A stretch of 21,373 nt of DNA from contig CAJUBC010000041.1 in assembly GCA_910584545.1 (NCBI GenBank), positions 1 to 21,373 of the forward strand, written 5' to 3'. Below the pieces are notes generated by a model. The model ran no database searches and was not told the origin of the DNA. It was given only the letters and a program-made list of their open reading frames with translations. A program made the translations under genes and the position numbers. The DNA is from an uncultured Muribaculaceae bacterium. GTDB lineage: Bacteria > Bacteroidota > Bacteroidia > Bacteroidales > Muribaculaceae. Shown here one piece after another: positions 1-5,759 of the stretch; the stretch's first letter is position 1; every line of letters begins with the position of its first letter.

Positions 1-21
1 TTATGTTTTACTGCATGTTAC

Positions 22-57
22 AAAAAAAGAGGCTGCGCCATTTTGACACAGCCTCTT
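22..57 (-). terminator. Rho-independent terminator for the minus-strand gene at 86-958
   Basis: Read on the minus strand, AAGAGGCTG (57-49) pairs with CAGCCTCTT (35-27) around a 13-nt loop and runs straight into a T tract (28-22 on the plus strand is seven A). It lies about 30 bp after the stop codon of the outer-membrane-like gene. The stem is 9 bp and perfect. On the plus strand there is only a short T run after the stem, so it may work weakly in that direction too. Confidence 0.8.
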
Positions 58-85
58 AATTTTTATAGATCTAAGTCCGGCGGAA

Positions 86-958
86 TCAGAAGCGGAAACC
101 GACGTTCACGCGGAAGGATGCGTTGCGCCAGCTGACCTTTCTGCTGCTGATAAGGTCGTCCAGGCCGGGAAGCTCATCTTCATATCCATAGTCGCCACCC
201 TGCGAGATATCGGAATATTTCGCGGAGCCCCAGCGGCCTTCCACACCGACAACGAAATTCTTCCACTGGATGTTGCCACCGAAATCCCATGTCGGCAGGA
301 ACGCCCACGATCCATGGAGGTCACCCTGGTAATCCTTTGAAATCACCACCGACGTCTGGGGATCGAAGTGACCGTAGATATTCACACGGAGGAAGCGTGC
401 CGCGTTGTCGAGATGCGCGAGAGGAGCGATCGACACCTGCGGACCGACACCCATGCCGATCTGAACCTGCATGTTGCCGATCTTATCCACGAAGCTGTCG
501 AGATAGTCCTCTTCTCCGTAATCATAATCCTCGTCATCACCCCAGCCGTCGCCGAAATCAGACGGAGACCAATAATCGTCCCCTCCGAACACATTGTCGA
601 CCGCATTGGCGAAATCCTTGAGGTCCACGCCGCCGATCTTGGGGTACTTGCTGTACTTCACGAAGCTGACATCGAACCAGCGGACATCCACTCCGACCTT
701 GATGCGGTTTCCCGCCCAGCCCTCGCCTTTTGGCCATAGATAAGTGTTGCCGGAGGTGAAAGAGAAACCGTATGAGCTGTTGTACTGGAAAGGTGTCTTA
801 ACACCGAGTTCACCTAAAAAGTCATCATTGTTGAGACTCTGATGGGTGATGAAACCGATTGTTATACCCTTGTTGTTTTTCCAGATTGAGGCATCTCCCT
901 GGGAGTATGCTCCAAGAGCGACGAGGCCGCAAGCGGCTGCAAGTAAAAATCTTCTCAT
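86..958 (-). CDS. Putative outer membrane beta-barrel protein, function unknown
   Basis: This 290-aa protein begins with a clear signal peptide (charged MRR, hydrophobic residues 4-17, AYSQ as the likely cleavage region). The mature part has many short alternating aromatic/hydrophobic stretches and ends in FRVNVGFRF, the C-terminal phenylalanine strand typical of outer membrane barrels recognised by the Bam machinery. Residues about 122-156 form an unusual loop very rich in Asp, Glu, Gly, Tyr and Trp. I recognise no named family. It lies 76 bp downstream of a small lipoprotein gene on the same strand and may be co-transcribed with it, although a hairpin lies between them. Outer membrane location is inferred from the signal peptide and the terminal strand; the substrate or role cannot be told. 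Confidence 0.75.
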   Translation of the reverse strand: MRRFLLAAACGLVALGAYSQGDASIWKNNKGITIGFITHQSLNNDDFLGELGVKTPFQYNSSYGFSFTSGNTYLWPKGEGWAGNRIKVGVDVRWFDVSFVKYSKYPKIGGVDLKDFANAVDNVFGGDDYWSPSDFGDGWGDDEDYDYGEEDYLDSFVDKIGNMQVQIGMGVGPQVSIAPLAHLDNAARFLRVNIYGHFDPQTSVVISKDYQGDLHGSWAFLPTWDFGGNIQWKNFVVGVEGRWGSAKYSDISQGGDYGYEDELPGLDDLISSRKVSWRNASFRVNVGFRF

Positions 959-1008
959 AGCTTATAGTTCTGATTGGTATTATATATGTGTGCGTAATGG
1001 ATACCGAC

Positions 1009-1034
1009 GCGTGATTCCACCACCGGAATCACGT
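1009..1034 (-). other. Hairpin immediately after the lipoprotein stop codon
   Basis: CGTGATTCC (1010-1018) and GGAATCACG (1025-1033) form a perfect 9-bp stem with a 6-nt loop, directly abutting the TGA at 1037-1035. No T tract follows on the minus strand, so it is more likely an mRNA 3' stabiliser, an attenuator between the two genes, or a weak terminator than a standard intrinsic terminator. Confidence 0.5.
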
Positions 1035-1484
1035 TCAGATGTTCTCTGCGTCAGGAGCCTTTTCGGTAGCCTTCATGAGCTCGTCGGGGTCGAGGCCCAT
1101 CATCTTCAGCATACGGCGCTGCAGACGCTCCAGTTTCGAGGCGTTATCCTTGTCGAGCTTACCACGGTTGTCGGCCTCGGTGATGGCGTTGACGAAACTC
1201 TCGAGGTGGCTGTATTTTTCGTTGACGGCCGCCATTTCTGTCTGGAGTTTGGCGGGGTCGTCCTTATACTTCTCCGACACGTTGTCGACGGCATCCATAG
1301 CCTCATCGACATAATCGAACATACGGCCATAGTCCTTCTGCGAGAGAGAATCCCGGTTCTCCACTTTCTCGGCCACGCTGTCGTAAGAGCCGGAACCGGA
1401 GCAGGAAACGAGCGACATCGACGGAGCCGCCGCTGTCAGGAAGAGAGCGGCCGATGCCGCGATGCATTTAAGATATTTTTTCAT
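1035..1484 (-). CDS. Small helical lipoprotein, hypothetical
   Basis: I place the start at ATG 1484-1482, giving 149 aa that open with MKKYLK, the usual form of a Bacteroidales signal peptide. In-frame alternatives are ATG at 1490 and GTG at 1502. A lipobox LVSC puts the lipidated cysteine at residue 28, followed by a Ser/Gly-rich linker. The rest (about residues 35-149) is charged and predicted helical, with repeated Lys/Glu/Asp-rich stretches and no further membrane segment. It is probably anchored to the inner or outer membrane facing the periplasm. No family is recognised and no catalytic residues stand out. It has its own likely promoter at 1613-1642, divergent from and interleaved with the rpsA promoter, so the two may influence each other. 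Confidence 0.75.
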   Translation of the reverse strand: MKKYLKCIAASAALFLTAAAPSMSLVSCSGSGSYDSVAEKVENRDSLSQKDYGRMFDYVDEAMDAVDNVSEKYKDDPAKLQTEMAAVNEKYSHLESFVNAITEADNRGKLDKDNASKLERLQRRMLKMMGLDPDELMKATEKAPDAENI

Positions 1485-1612
1485 ATCCATCTGTTTTTTC
1501 ACATTAATATATTAGGACACTCCTGACGAGGCTTGGTGCGGAGAAATGCCTTTTTACGGCTAAAACTCAGAAAAAAGCACTCCGAGACAGGAATTATCCC
1601 CGTTATTTAATG

Positions 1613-1642
1613 CAAAGTTATCATTTTTTTTGGAAAATCAAA
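1613..1642 (-). promoter_or_regulatory. Bacteroidota-type promoter for the lipoprotein gene
   Basis: On the minus strand a perfect -7 box TAACTTTG (1620-1613) is preceded at 18 bp by TTTG (1642-1639). The spacing is one base shorter than the usual 19-21. It predicts a leader of about 120 nt before the lipoprotein ATG. Its upstream half overlaps the -33 element of the rpsA promoter. Confidence 0.65.
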
Positions 1643-1660
1643 AATAATGACCTAACTTTG
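1629..1660 (+). promoter_or_regulatory. Bacteroidota-type promoter for rpsA
   Basis: TTTG at 1629-1632 and TAACTTTG at 1653-1660 are separated by 20 bp, an exact match to the TTTG/N19-21/TAnnTTTG pattern read by the Bacteroidota primary sigma factor. The transcription start is expected near 1666, giving a leader of about 58 nt. Confidence 0.8.
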
Positions 1661-1665
1661 TGCCG

Positions 1666-1688
1666 CTTGTGGCGACGTTTGCCGCAAG
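1666..1688 (+). promoter_or_regulatory. 5'-terminal hairpin in the rpsA leader
   Basis: CTTGTGGC (1666-1673) pairs with GCCGCAAG (1681-1688) over 8 bp (one G-U pair) around a 7-nt loop. Given the promoter position, this stem would sit at the very 5' end of the mRNA. It is followed by about 35 nt of A/U-rich, unstructured leader running into the ATG. This arrangement would suit S1 autoregulation or protection of the 5' end; the role is inferred, the pairing is visible. Confidence 0.5.
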
Positions 1689-1723
1689 GAGAGAATTATT
1701 AACCATATTATTAACTATTTTTA

Positions 1724-3511
1724 ATGTCTGAATTAAAAATTCAAACTCCGATCGAAGATTTCGATTGGGACGCATACGAGAATGGCAACACGGCCGGTTC
1801 GAAGAGCCGCGAGGAGCTTGCGAGCACCTACGACGAGTCTCTTAAGACGGCCAAGGAAAATGAAGTTGTAACCGGCACGGTGAAGTCGATCACCAAGCGC
1901 GAGGTACGCGTGGACATCGGCATGAAGTCCGACGCCATCATCCCCGTAAGCGAATTCCGCTACAATCCCGACCTCAAGGTCGGCGACGAGGTGGAAGTCT
2001 ACATCGAGACTCTCGAGGACAAGAACGGCCAGCTCCGTCTCTCGCACAAGAAAGCATGCCAGACCCGCAGCTGGGACCGCGTCAACGAGGCACTCCAGAA
2101 CGACGAGGTCATCAAGGGATATGTCAAGAGCCGCACCAAGGGCGGTATGATCGTCGATGTGTTCGGCATCGAGGCATTCCTTCCCGGCTCGCAGATCGAC
2201 GTACGTCCCATCCGCGACTATGATGTATTCGTCGACAAGACCATGGAATTCAAGGTTGTCAAGATCAACCAGGAATATAAGAACGTAGTGGTGAGCCACA
2301 AGGCGCTGATCGAGGCAGAGCTCGAACAGCAGAAGAAAGAGATCATCTCCAAGCTGGAGAAGGGCCAGGTGCTCGAGGGCAAGGTGAAGAACATCACCGC
2401 CTACGGAGTATTCGTGGACCTCGGCGGCGTAGACGGTCTCGTTCACATCACCGACCTCAGCTGGGGCCGCGTTTCCGATCCGCACGAGGTTGTCGAGCTC
2501 GACCAGGACATCAAGGTCGTCATCCTCGACTTCGACAACGAGAAGAAGCGTATCGCTCTCGGCATCAAGCAGCTCGTTCCCCATCCCTGGGACAATCTCG
2601 ACCCGAACCTCAAGGTGGGCGACCATGTCAAGGGCCGCGTAGTGGTTATGGCCGACTACGGTGCGTTCGTAGAGGTACAGCCCGGCGTGGAGGGTCTTAT
2701 CCACGTGAGCGAGATGAGCTGGAGCCAGCACCTCCGCAGCGCCCAGGACTTCCTGAAGGCCGGCGACGAGGTAGAGGCAGTGGTCCTCACCCTCGACCGC
2801 GAGGAGCGCAAGATGAGCCTCGGTCTCAAGCAGCTTAAGAAAGATCCCTGGGAGGACATCGAGACCAAGTACGCTATCGGCAGCCGCCATACCGCGAAAG
2901 TCCGCAACTTCACCCACTTCGGCGTATTCGTCGAGATCGAGGAGGGCGTGGACGGTCTCATCCACATCTCCGACCTCAGCTGGACAAAGAAGATCAAACA
3001 CCCCTCGGAGTTCACTCAGGTGGGCAACGACATCGAGGTACAGGTGCTCGAGATCGACAAGGACAACCGTCGTCTCTCTCTCGGCCACAAGCAGCTCGAG
3101 GAGAATCCCTGGGACAGCTTCGAGTCGAAGTTCACTGTAGGCTCCATCCATCAGGGTACAGTCACCGAGGTTCTCGACAAGGGCGCAGTCATCTCGCTTG
3201 AGGACGGCGTGGAAGGCTTCGCCACTCCCAAGCACCTCGTCAAAGAGGACGGCACCCAGGCCAAGCTCAACGACGTGCTCCCCTTCAAGGTGATTGAGTT
3301 CAACAAGGACAACAAGCGCATCATCCTCAGCCACAGCCGTATTGCCGAAGACGCAACTAAGGCGGAGCGCCGCGCGTCACAGCCCCGCCGCGAGAAGAAA
3401 CCCGCAGCAGAGCAGATCGTGACCCCGCAGATCGAGAAAGCCACTCTCGGCGACCTCGACGCTCTCCAGGCTCTGAAGGAGAAACTCCAGAATGAGGAGA
3501 AGAAAGGCTGA
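1724..3511 (+). CDS. rpsA: 30S ribosomal protein S1
   Basis: The 595-aa product has six S1 (OB-fold) RNA-binding repeats at about residues 46-110, 127-194, 213-283, 298-371, 385-458 and 472-541. Repeats 3-5 are the most canonical, each with a YGVFV- or FGVFV-like strand and a GLxHxS/T motif (for example GLVHITDLSW near 238-247). The basic/acidic tail after 545 is typical of Bacteroidota S1. S1 binds mRNA leaders and brings them to the 30S subunit, which matters in a phylum that largely lacks Shine-Dalgarno sequences. The ATG follows an A/U-rich leader; an AGGAGAG near 1687-1693 is about 30 nt upstream and too far away to be its ribosome site. The gene is monocistronic, with its own promoter and terminator. 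Confidence 0.97.
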   Translation: MSELKIQTPIEDFDWDAYENGNTAGSKSREELASTYDESLKTAKENEVVTGTVKSITKREVRVDIGMKSDAIIPVSEFRYNPDLKVGDEVEVYIETLEDKNGQLRLSHKKACQTRSWDRVNEALQNDEVIKGYVKSRTKGGMIVDVFGIEAFLPGSQIDVRPIRDYDVFVDKTMEFKVVKINQEYKNVVVSHKALIEAELEQQKKEIISKLEKGQVLEGKVKNITAYGVFVDLGGVDGLVHITDLSWGRVSDPHEVVELDQDIKVVILDFDNEKKRIALGIKQLVPHPWDNLDPNLKVGDHVKGRVVVMADYGAFVEVQPGVEGLIHVSEMSWSQHLRSAQDFLKAGDEVEAVVLTLDREERKMSLGLKQLKKDPWEDIETKYAIGSRHTAKVRNFTHFGVFVEIEEGVDGLIHISDLSWTKKIKHPSEFTQVGNDIEVQVLEIDKDNRRLSLGHKQLEENPWDSFESKFTVGSIHQGTVTEVLDKGAVISLEDGVEGFATPKHLVKEDGTQAKLNDVLPFKVIEFNKDNKRIILSHSRIAEDATKAERRASQPRREKKPAAEQIVTPQIEKATLGDLDALQALKEKLQNEEKKG

Positions 3512-3528
3512 AATCAGCAGCGATAATC

Positions 3529-3611
3529 AAAAAAATCCCCGCGACTAAACGAGGGCACTGAAAAAGTCAACACTTTTTCAGTGCCCTCCTAAACCTCGCG
3601 GGGATTTTTTT
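3529..3611 (+). terminator. Two-tier (nested) rpsA terminator
   Basis: The outer stem is AAAAAAATCCCCGCG (3529-3543) with CGCGGGGATTTTTTT (3597-3611), 15 bp and perfect, ending in a T tract. Inside it sits a second perfect 17-bp stem: GAGGGCACTGAAAAAGT (3551-3567) with ACTTTTTCAGTGCCCTC (3572-3588), loop CAAC. The A tract on the left side means it could also act on the minus strand. Confidence 0.9.
3545..3594. mobile_element. Candidate palindromic mini-element with 6-bp target duplication
   Basis: A 38-bp perfect palindrome (3551-3588, 17-bp arms, 4-nt centre) is bracketed by direct CTAAAC repeats at 3545-3550 and 3589-3594. Removing the palindrome plus one repeat restores a simple terminator: stem AAAAAAATCCCCGCGA/TCGCGGGGATTTTTTT (16 bp) with loop CTAAACC. 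This is what insertion of a small palindromic element into a terminator loop with target duplication would leave. The repeats and palindrome are seen directly; mobility is inferred. No transposase is nearby, so it would be non-autonomous. Confidence 0.5.
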
Positions 3612-3641
3612 ATCTAAAAAAGTACTGAGATTCAAAAGAAT

Positions 3642-3657
3642 TTTGTAATTTTACAAA
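3642..3657. promoter_or_regulatory. Symmetric TTTGTAA/TTACAAA site upstream of the secreted mini-protein
   Basis: TTTGTAA (3642-3648) and TTACAAA (3651-3657) form a 7-bp inverted repeat with a 2-bp centre, 44 bp before the ATG at 3701. It overlaps TAATTTTA (3646-3653), a 7-of-8 match to the -7 box, but no good -33 element lies about 20 bp upstream. It may be a weak promoter with an operator on it. Confidence 0.35.
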
Positions 3658-3700
3658 TTGAAGTGGCGAGAGCCCTTCTGACCCGAAAACCGACATCGCT

Positions 3701-4045
3701 ATGAAGCTGAAAACCATCCTGAAACCACTACGCGCCGTTGCCGTAGCCGCGATTATCGCGACCGCGACTCCGCCTTCCGCAGCCGTCGCCAAGGGATGGG
3801 AGCCGGTCAGGGTGGAGCGGCAGGACGCCAAGTCCGTGGTCAACGTCACTGAGTTCGAGATAAAGACCGCGAAAGGAGTGATCATAGTCACCGCGAACCA
3901 TCCGGTGCAGATCAAGATCTTCACCATCCTCGGCCGGCTTGTCAGCTGCGAGACGGTGCCTCAGGGGACATCACAGCTCACGCTGCCCGCCCATGGAGTC
4001 TACATCGTCAAGATCGGCGACATGACCTGTAAGGTGGCGGTGTGA
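3701..4045 (+). CDS. Small secreted protein with a T9SS-like C-terminal module
   Basis: This 114-aa protein has a signal peptide (basic start, hydrophobic residues 12-22, cleavage probably near PSAAVAKG, about 25-31). Residues about 46-114 resemble the type A C-terminal sorting domain of the type IX secretion system: a run with IFTILGRLV, a polar turn, then GVYIVKIG and a final KVAV strand. Such domains normally sit at the end of large secreted proteins; here almost nothing lies between signal peptide and module. Two cysteines (83 and 110) are placed so they could form a disulfide. It may be a stand-alone beta-sandwich protein, the remnant of a larger cargo gene, or a member of a family of short Bacteroidales exoproteins. 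It lies between rpsA and ilvE without a clear operon link. Confidence 0.7.
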   Translation: MKLKTILKPLRAVAVAAIIATATPPSAAVAKGWEPVRVERQDAKSVVNVTEFEIKTAKGVIIVTANHPVQIKIFTILGRLVSCETVPQGTSQLTLPAHGVYIVKIGDMTCKVAV

Positions 4046-4117
4046 GGCACTGGCATGAACAGAATATCATACATAACTCATAGAAGTTGTTTTAAACCAT
4101 AATACCTTATCAAAATC

Positions 4118-5146
4118 ATGAAAGAGACCGAAATCGAATGGGGCAAACTCCCCTTCGGATACGTAAAGACCGACTGGAACGTACGTTGCGAGTTCAAGGA
4201 CGGCAAATGGGGCGAAATCACCGCCACCCAGGATGAATACATTCCTCTTCATATAGCTGCATCCTGCCTGCACTATGGTCAGGAGGCATTCGAAGGCCTC
4301 AAGGCATTCCGCGGCAAGGACGGCAAGGTTCGCGTGTTCCGCATGGACGAGAACGCAAAGCGCTTCCGCAGCAGTGCCGAGGGAATCAGCATGGAGCCGC
4401 TCCCCATCGAGAAATTCGAGGAGATGGTCCGCATGGTGGTCAAGCTCAACAAGCGCTTCATCCCGCCGTACGGCTCCGGAGCTTCCCTCTACATCCGTCC
4501 GCTCGAGATCGGAACATCGGCACAGGTCGGCGTAAGCCCCTCAAAGGATTACATGGTTATCATGTTCGCCACTCCGGTAGGTCCTTACTTCAAGGGTGGC
4601 TTCAAGCCCACCAAAGTCTGCATCTCCCGCGAGTACGACCGCGTGGCCCCCAAGGGAACCGGCGCCATCAAGATCGGCGGTAACTACGCAGCATCGCTCA
4701 ACGCCGGCCAGAAGGCCCACGAGCTCGGCTACTCCGTAATGCTCTATCTCGATCCGAAAGAGAACAAATATCTCGACGAGTGCGGCGCAGCCAACTTCTT
4801 CGGAGTGAAGGGCAACACCTATGTGACACCTAACTCGCGCACCGTACTTCCCTCCATCACCAACAAGAGCCTCCGCACCCTCGCCGAAGACCTCGGCCTG
4901 AAGGTCGAGCAGCGCGAGATTCCCTACGAGGAACTCTCCGAGTTCTCCGAGACAGGAACCTGCGGTACCGCGGCAGTCTGCACAGGTATCGGCCAGATCG
5001 ACGACCTCGACAAGGGCACAAGCTTCGTCTACGGCATGGAGGAAGCCGGCCCTGTGACCACCAAGCTCTACCATGCGCTTCAGGACATCCAGTACGGAGA
5101 TGCTCCCGACAACCATGGCTGGTGCGAGATCATCGAGCTCGACTGA
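4118..5146 (+). CDS. ilvE: Branched-chain amino acid aminotransferase
   Basis: The 342-aa product is a fold-type IV PLP enzyme that interconverts Leu, Ile and Val with their 2-keto acids using 2-oxoglutarate/glutamate, the last step of their synthesis and first of their breakdown. The catalytic lysine is K185 within AIKIGGNYAAS, and E221 in LDECGAANFF lies where PLP nitrogen contacts are expected. The YGQEAFEGLKAFR segment (53-65) is a family signature. Length fits the longer BCAT class found in Bacteroidota and Bacillus. The ATG is preceded by an A/T-rich leader; no TAnnTTTG promoter is evident in 4046-4117. Its TGA overlaps the ATG of the downstream HD-domain gene by one base, suggesting translational coupling. 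No other ilv or leu genes are nearby. Confidence 0.95.
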   Translation: MKETEIEWGKLPFGYVKTDWNVRCEFKDGKWGEITATQDEYIPLHIAASCLHYGQEAFEGLKAFRGKDGKVRVFRMDENAKRFRSSAEGISMEPLPIEKFEEMVRMVVKLNKRFIPPYGSGASLYIRPLEIGTSAQVGVSPSKDYMVIMFATPVGPYFKGGFKPTKVCISREYDRVAPKGTGAIKIGGNYAASLNAGQKAHELGYSVMLYLDPKENKYLDECGAANFFGVKGNTYVTPNSRTVLPSITNKSLRTLAEDLGLKVEQREIPYEELSEFSETGTCGTAAVCTGIGQIDDLDKGTSFVYGMEEAGPVTTKLYHALQDIQYGDAPDNHGWCEIIELD

Positions 5147-5688
5147 TGACACTGCGCGTCGAGGAGATCATCGACAGATACTACACACGCGGTTCACGCC
5201 TCAGAGAAATCCTGACGGTCCACAGCGAGCTTGTGGCGCGCAAGGCTCTCGAATGCGCTGAACGGCGAAAACTCGGAATTGATGCCGGTTTCGTGGAGGA
5301 GGCTGCCCTCCTCCACGATATCGGCATTATTCATTGCAATGCCCCGGACATCTGCTGCGAGGGGACGCTTCCCTATATCTGTCACGGCATGGAGGGCCGA
5401 CGCATGCTCGAGGCCGAAGGACTGCCTCGCCACGCACTTGTGTGCGAACGGCACACCGGAGCGGGGCTGACCGTAGACGACATCATCCGTCAGCATCTGC
5501 CGCTGCCGCTGCGCGACATGACCCCGCAGACCATCGAGGAACGACTCATCTGCTACGCCGACAAGTTCTACTCCAAGAGCGGCGACATCCGCCGCGAGAA
5601 GCCGCTCGACAAGGTGATGAAATCAATGGAGCGCCACGGTCCGGACACATTGGCCCGTTTCATGGCACTACATAAAGAGTTCGGATAA
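5146..5688 (+). CDS. HD-domain (HDIG) metal-dependent phosphohydrolase
   Basis: I prefer ATG 5146, overlapping the ilvE stop as TGATG, which gives 180 aa; an in-frame GTG at 5122 would add eight residues inside ilvE. Metal-binding residues of the HD fold are in order: H26, H57-D58 (in ALLHDIGI), H80, H103 and D139 (CYADKFYSK). The protein is a compact single domain, cytoplasmic, with no signal peptide. Related small HDIG proteins are conserved in Bacteroidota but without an assigned substrate; nucleotide or phosphate-ester hydrolysis is the general family chemistry. The overlap with ilvE implies the two are made together, yet I know of no established link to branched-chain amino acid metabolism. 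A strong terminator follows 18 bp after the stop. Confidence 0.85.
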   Translation: MTLRVEEIIDRYYTRGSRLREILTVHSELVARKALECAERRKLGIDAGFVEEAALLHDIGIIHCNAPDICCEGTLPYICHGMEGRRMLEAEGLPRHALVCERHTGAGLTVDDIIRQHLPLPLRDMTPQTIEERLICYADKFYSKSGDIRREKPLDKVMKSMERHGPDTLARFMALHKEFG

Positions 5689-5705
5689 TTCCGGTCTATA
5701 TTCTT

Positions 5706-5744
5706 AAAAACAGATGGCTTCCGCAATGGAAGCCATCTGTTTTT
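5706..5744. terminator. Bidirectional terminator between convergent genes
   Basis: AAAAACAGATGGCTTCC (5706-5722) and GGAAGCCATCTGTTTTT (5728-5744) form a perfect 17-bp stem with loop GCAAT. The A tract on one side and T tract on the other let it serve both the HD gene (ends 5688) and the receptor gene (ends 5760 on the minus strand). Confidence 0.93.
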
Positions 5745-5759
5745 GTATGGTATGCTTTT

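Noticed and set aside
1687..1693. AGGAGAG as a Shine-Dalgarno site for rpsA
   Set aside because: It is about 30 nt from the ATG and partly in the hairpin; Bacteroidota rarely use such sites.
1733..3334. A 533-aa open frame antisense to rpsA
   Set aside because: It mirrors the strongly biased GC-rich codons of rpsA, has no promoter or leader, and its Leu/Val/Asp-rich repetitive translation matches no fold; the sense gene is beyond doubt.
5122..5145. GTG 5122 as the start of the HD-domain gene
   Set aside because: It adds eight residues inside ilvE with no family match; ATG 5146 gives the usual one-base overlap and a sensible N terminus.
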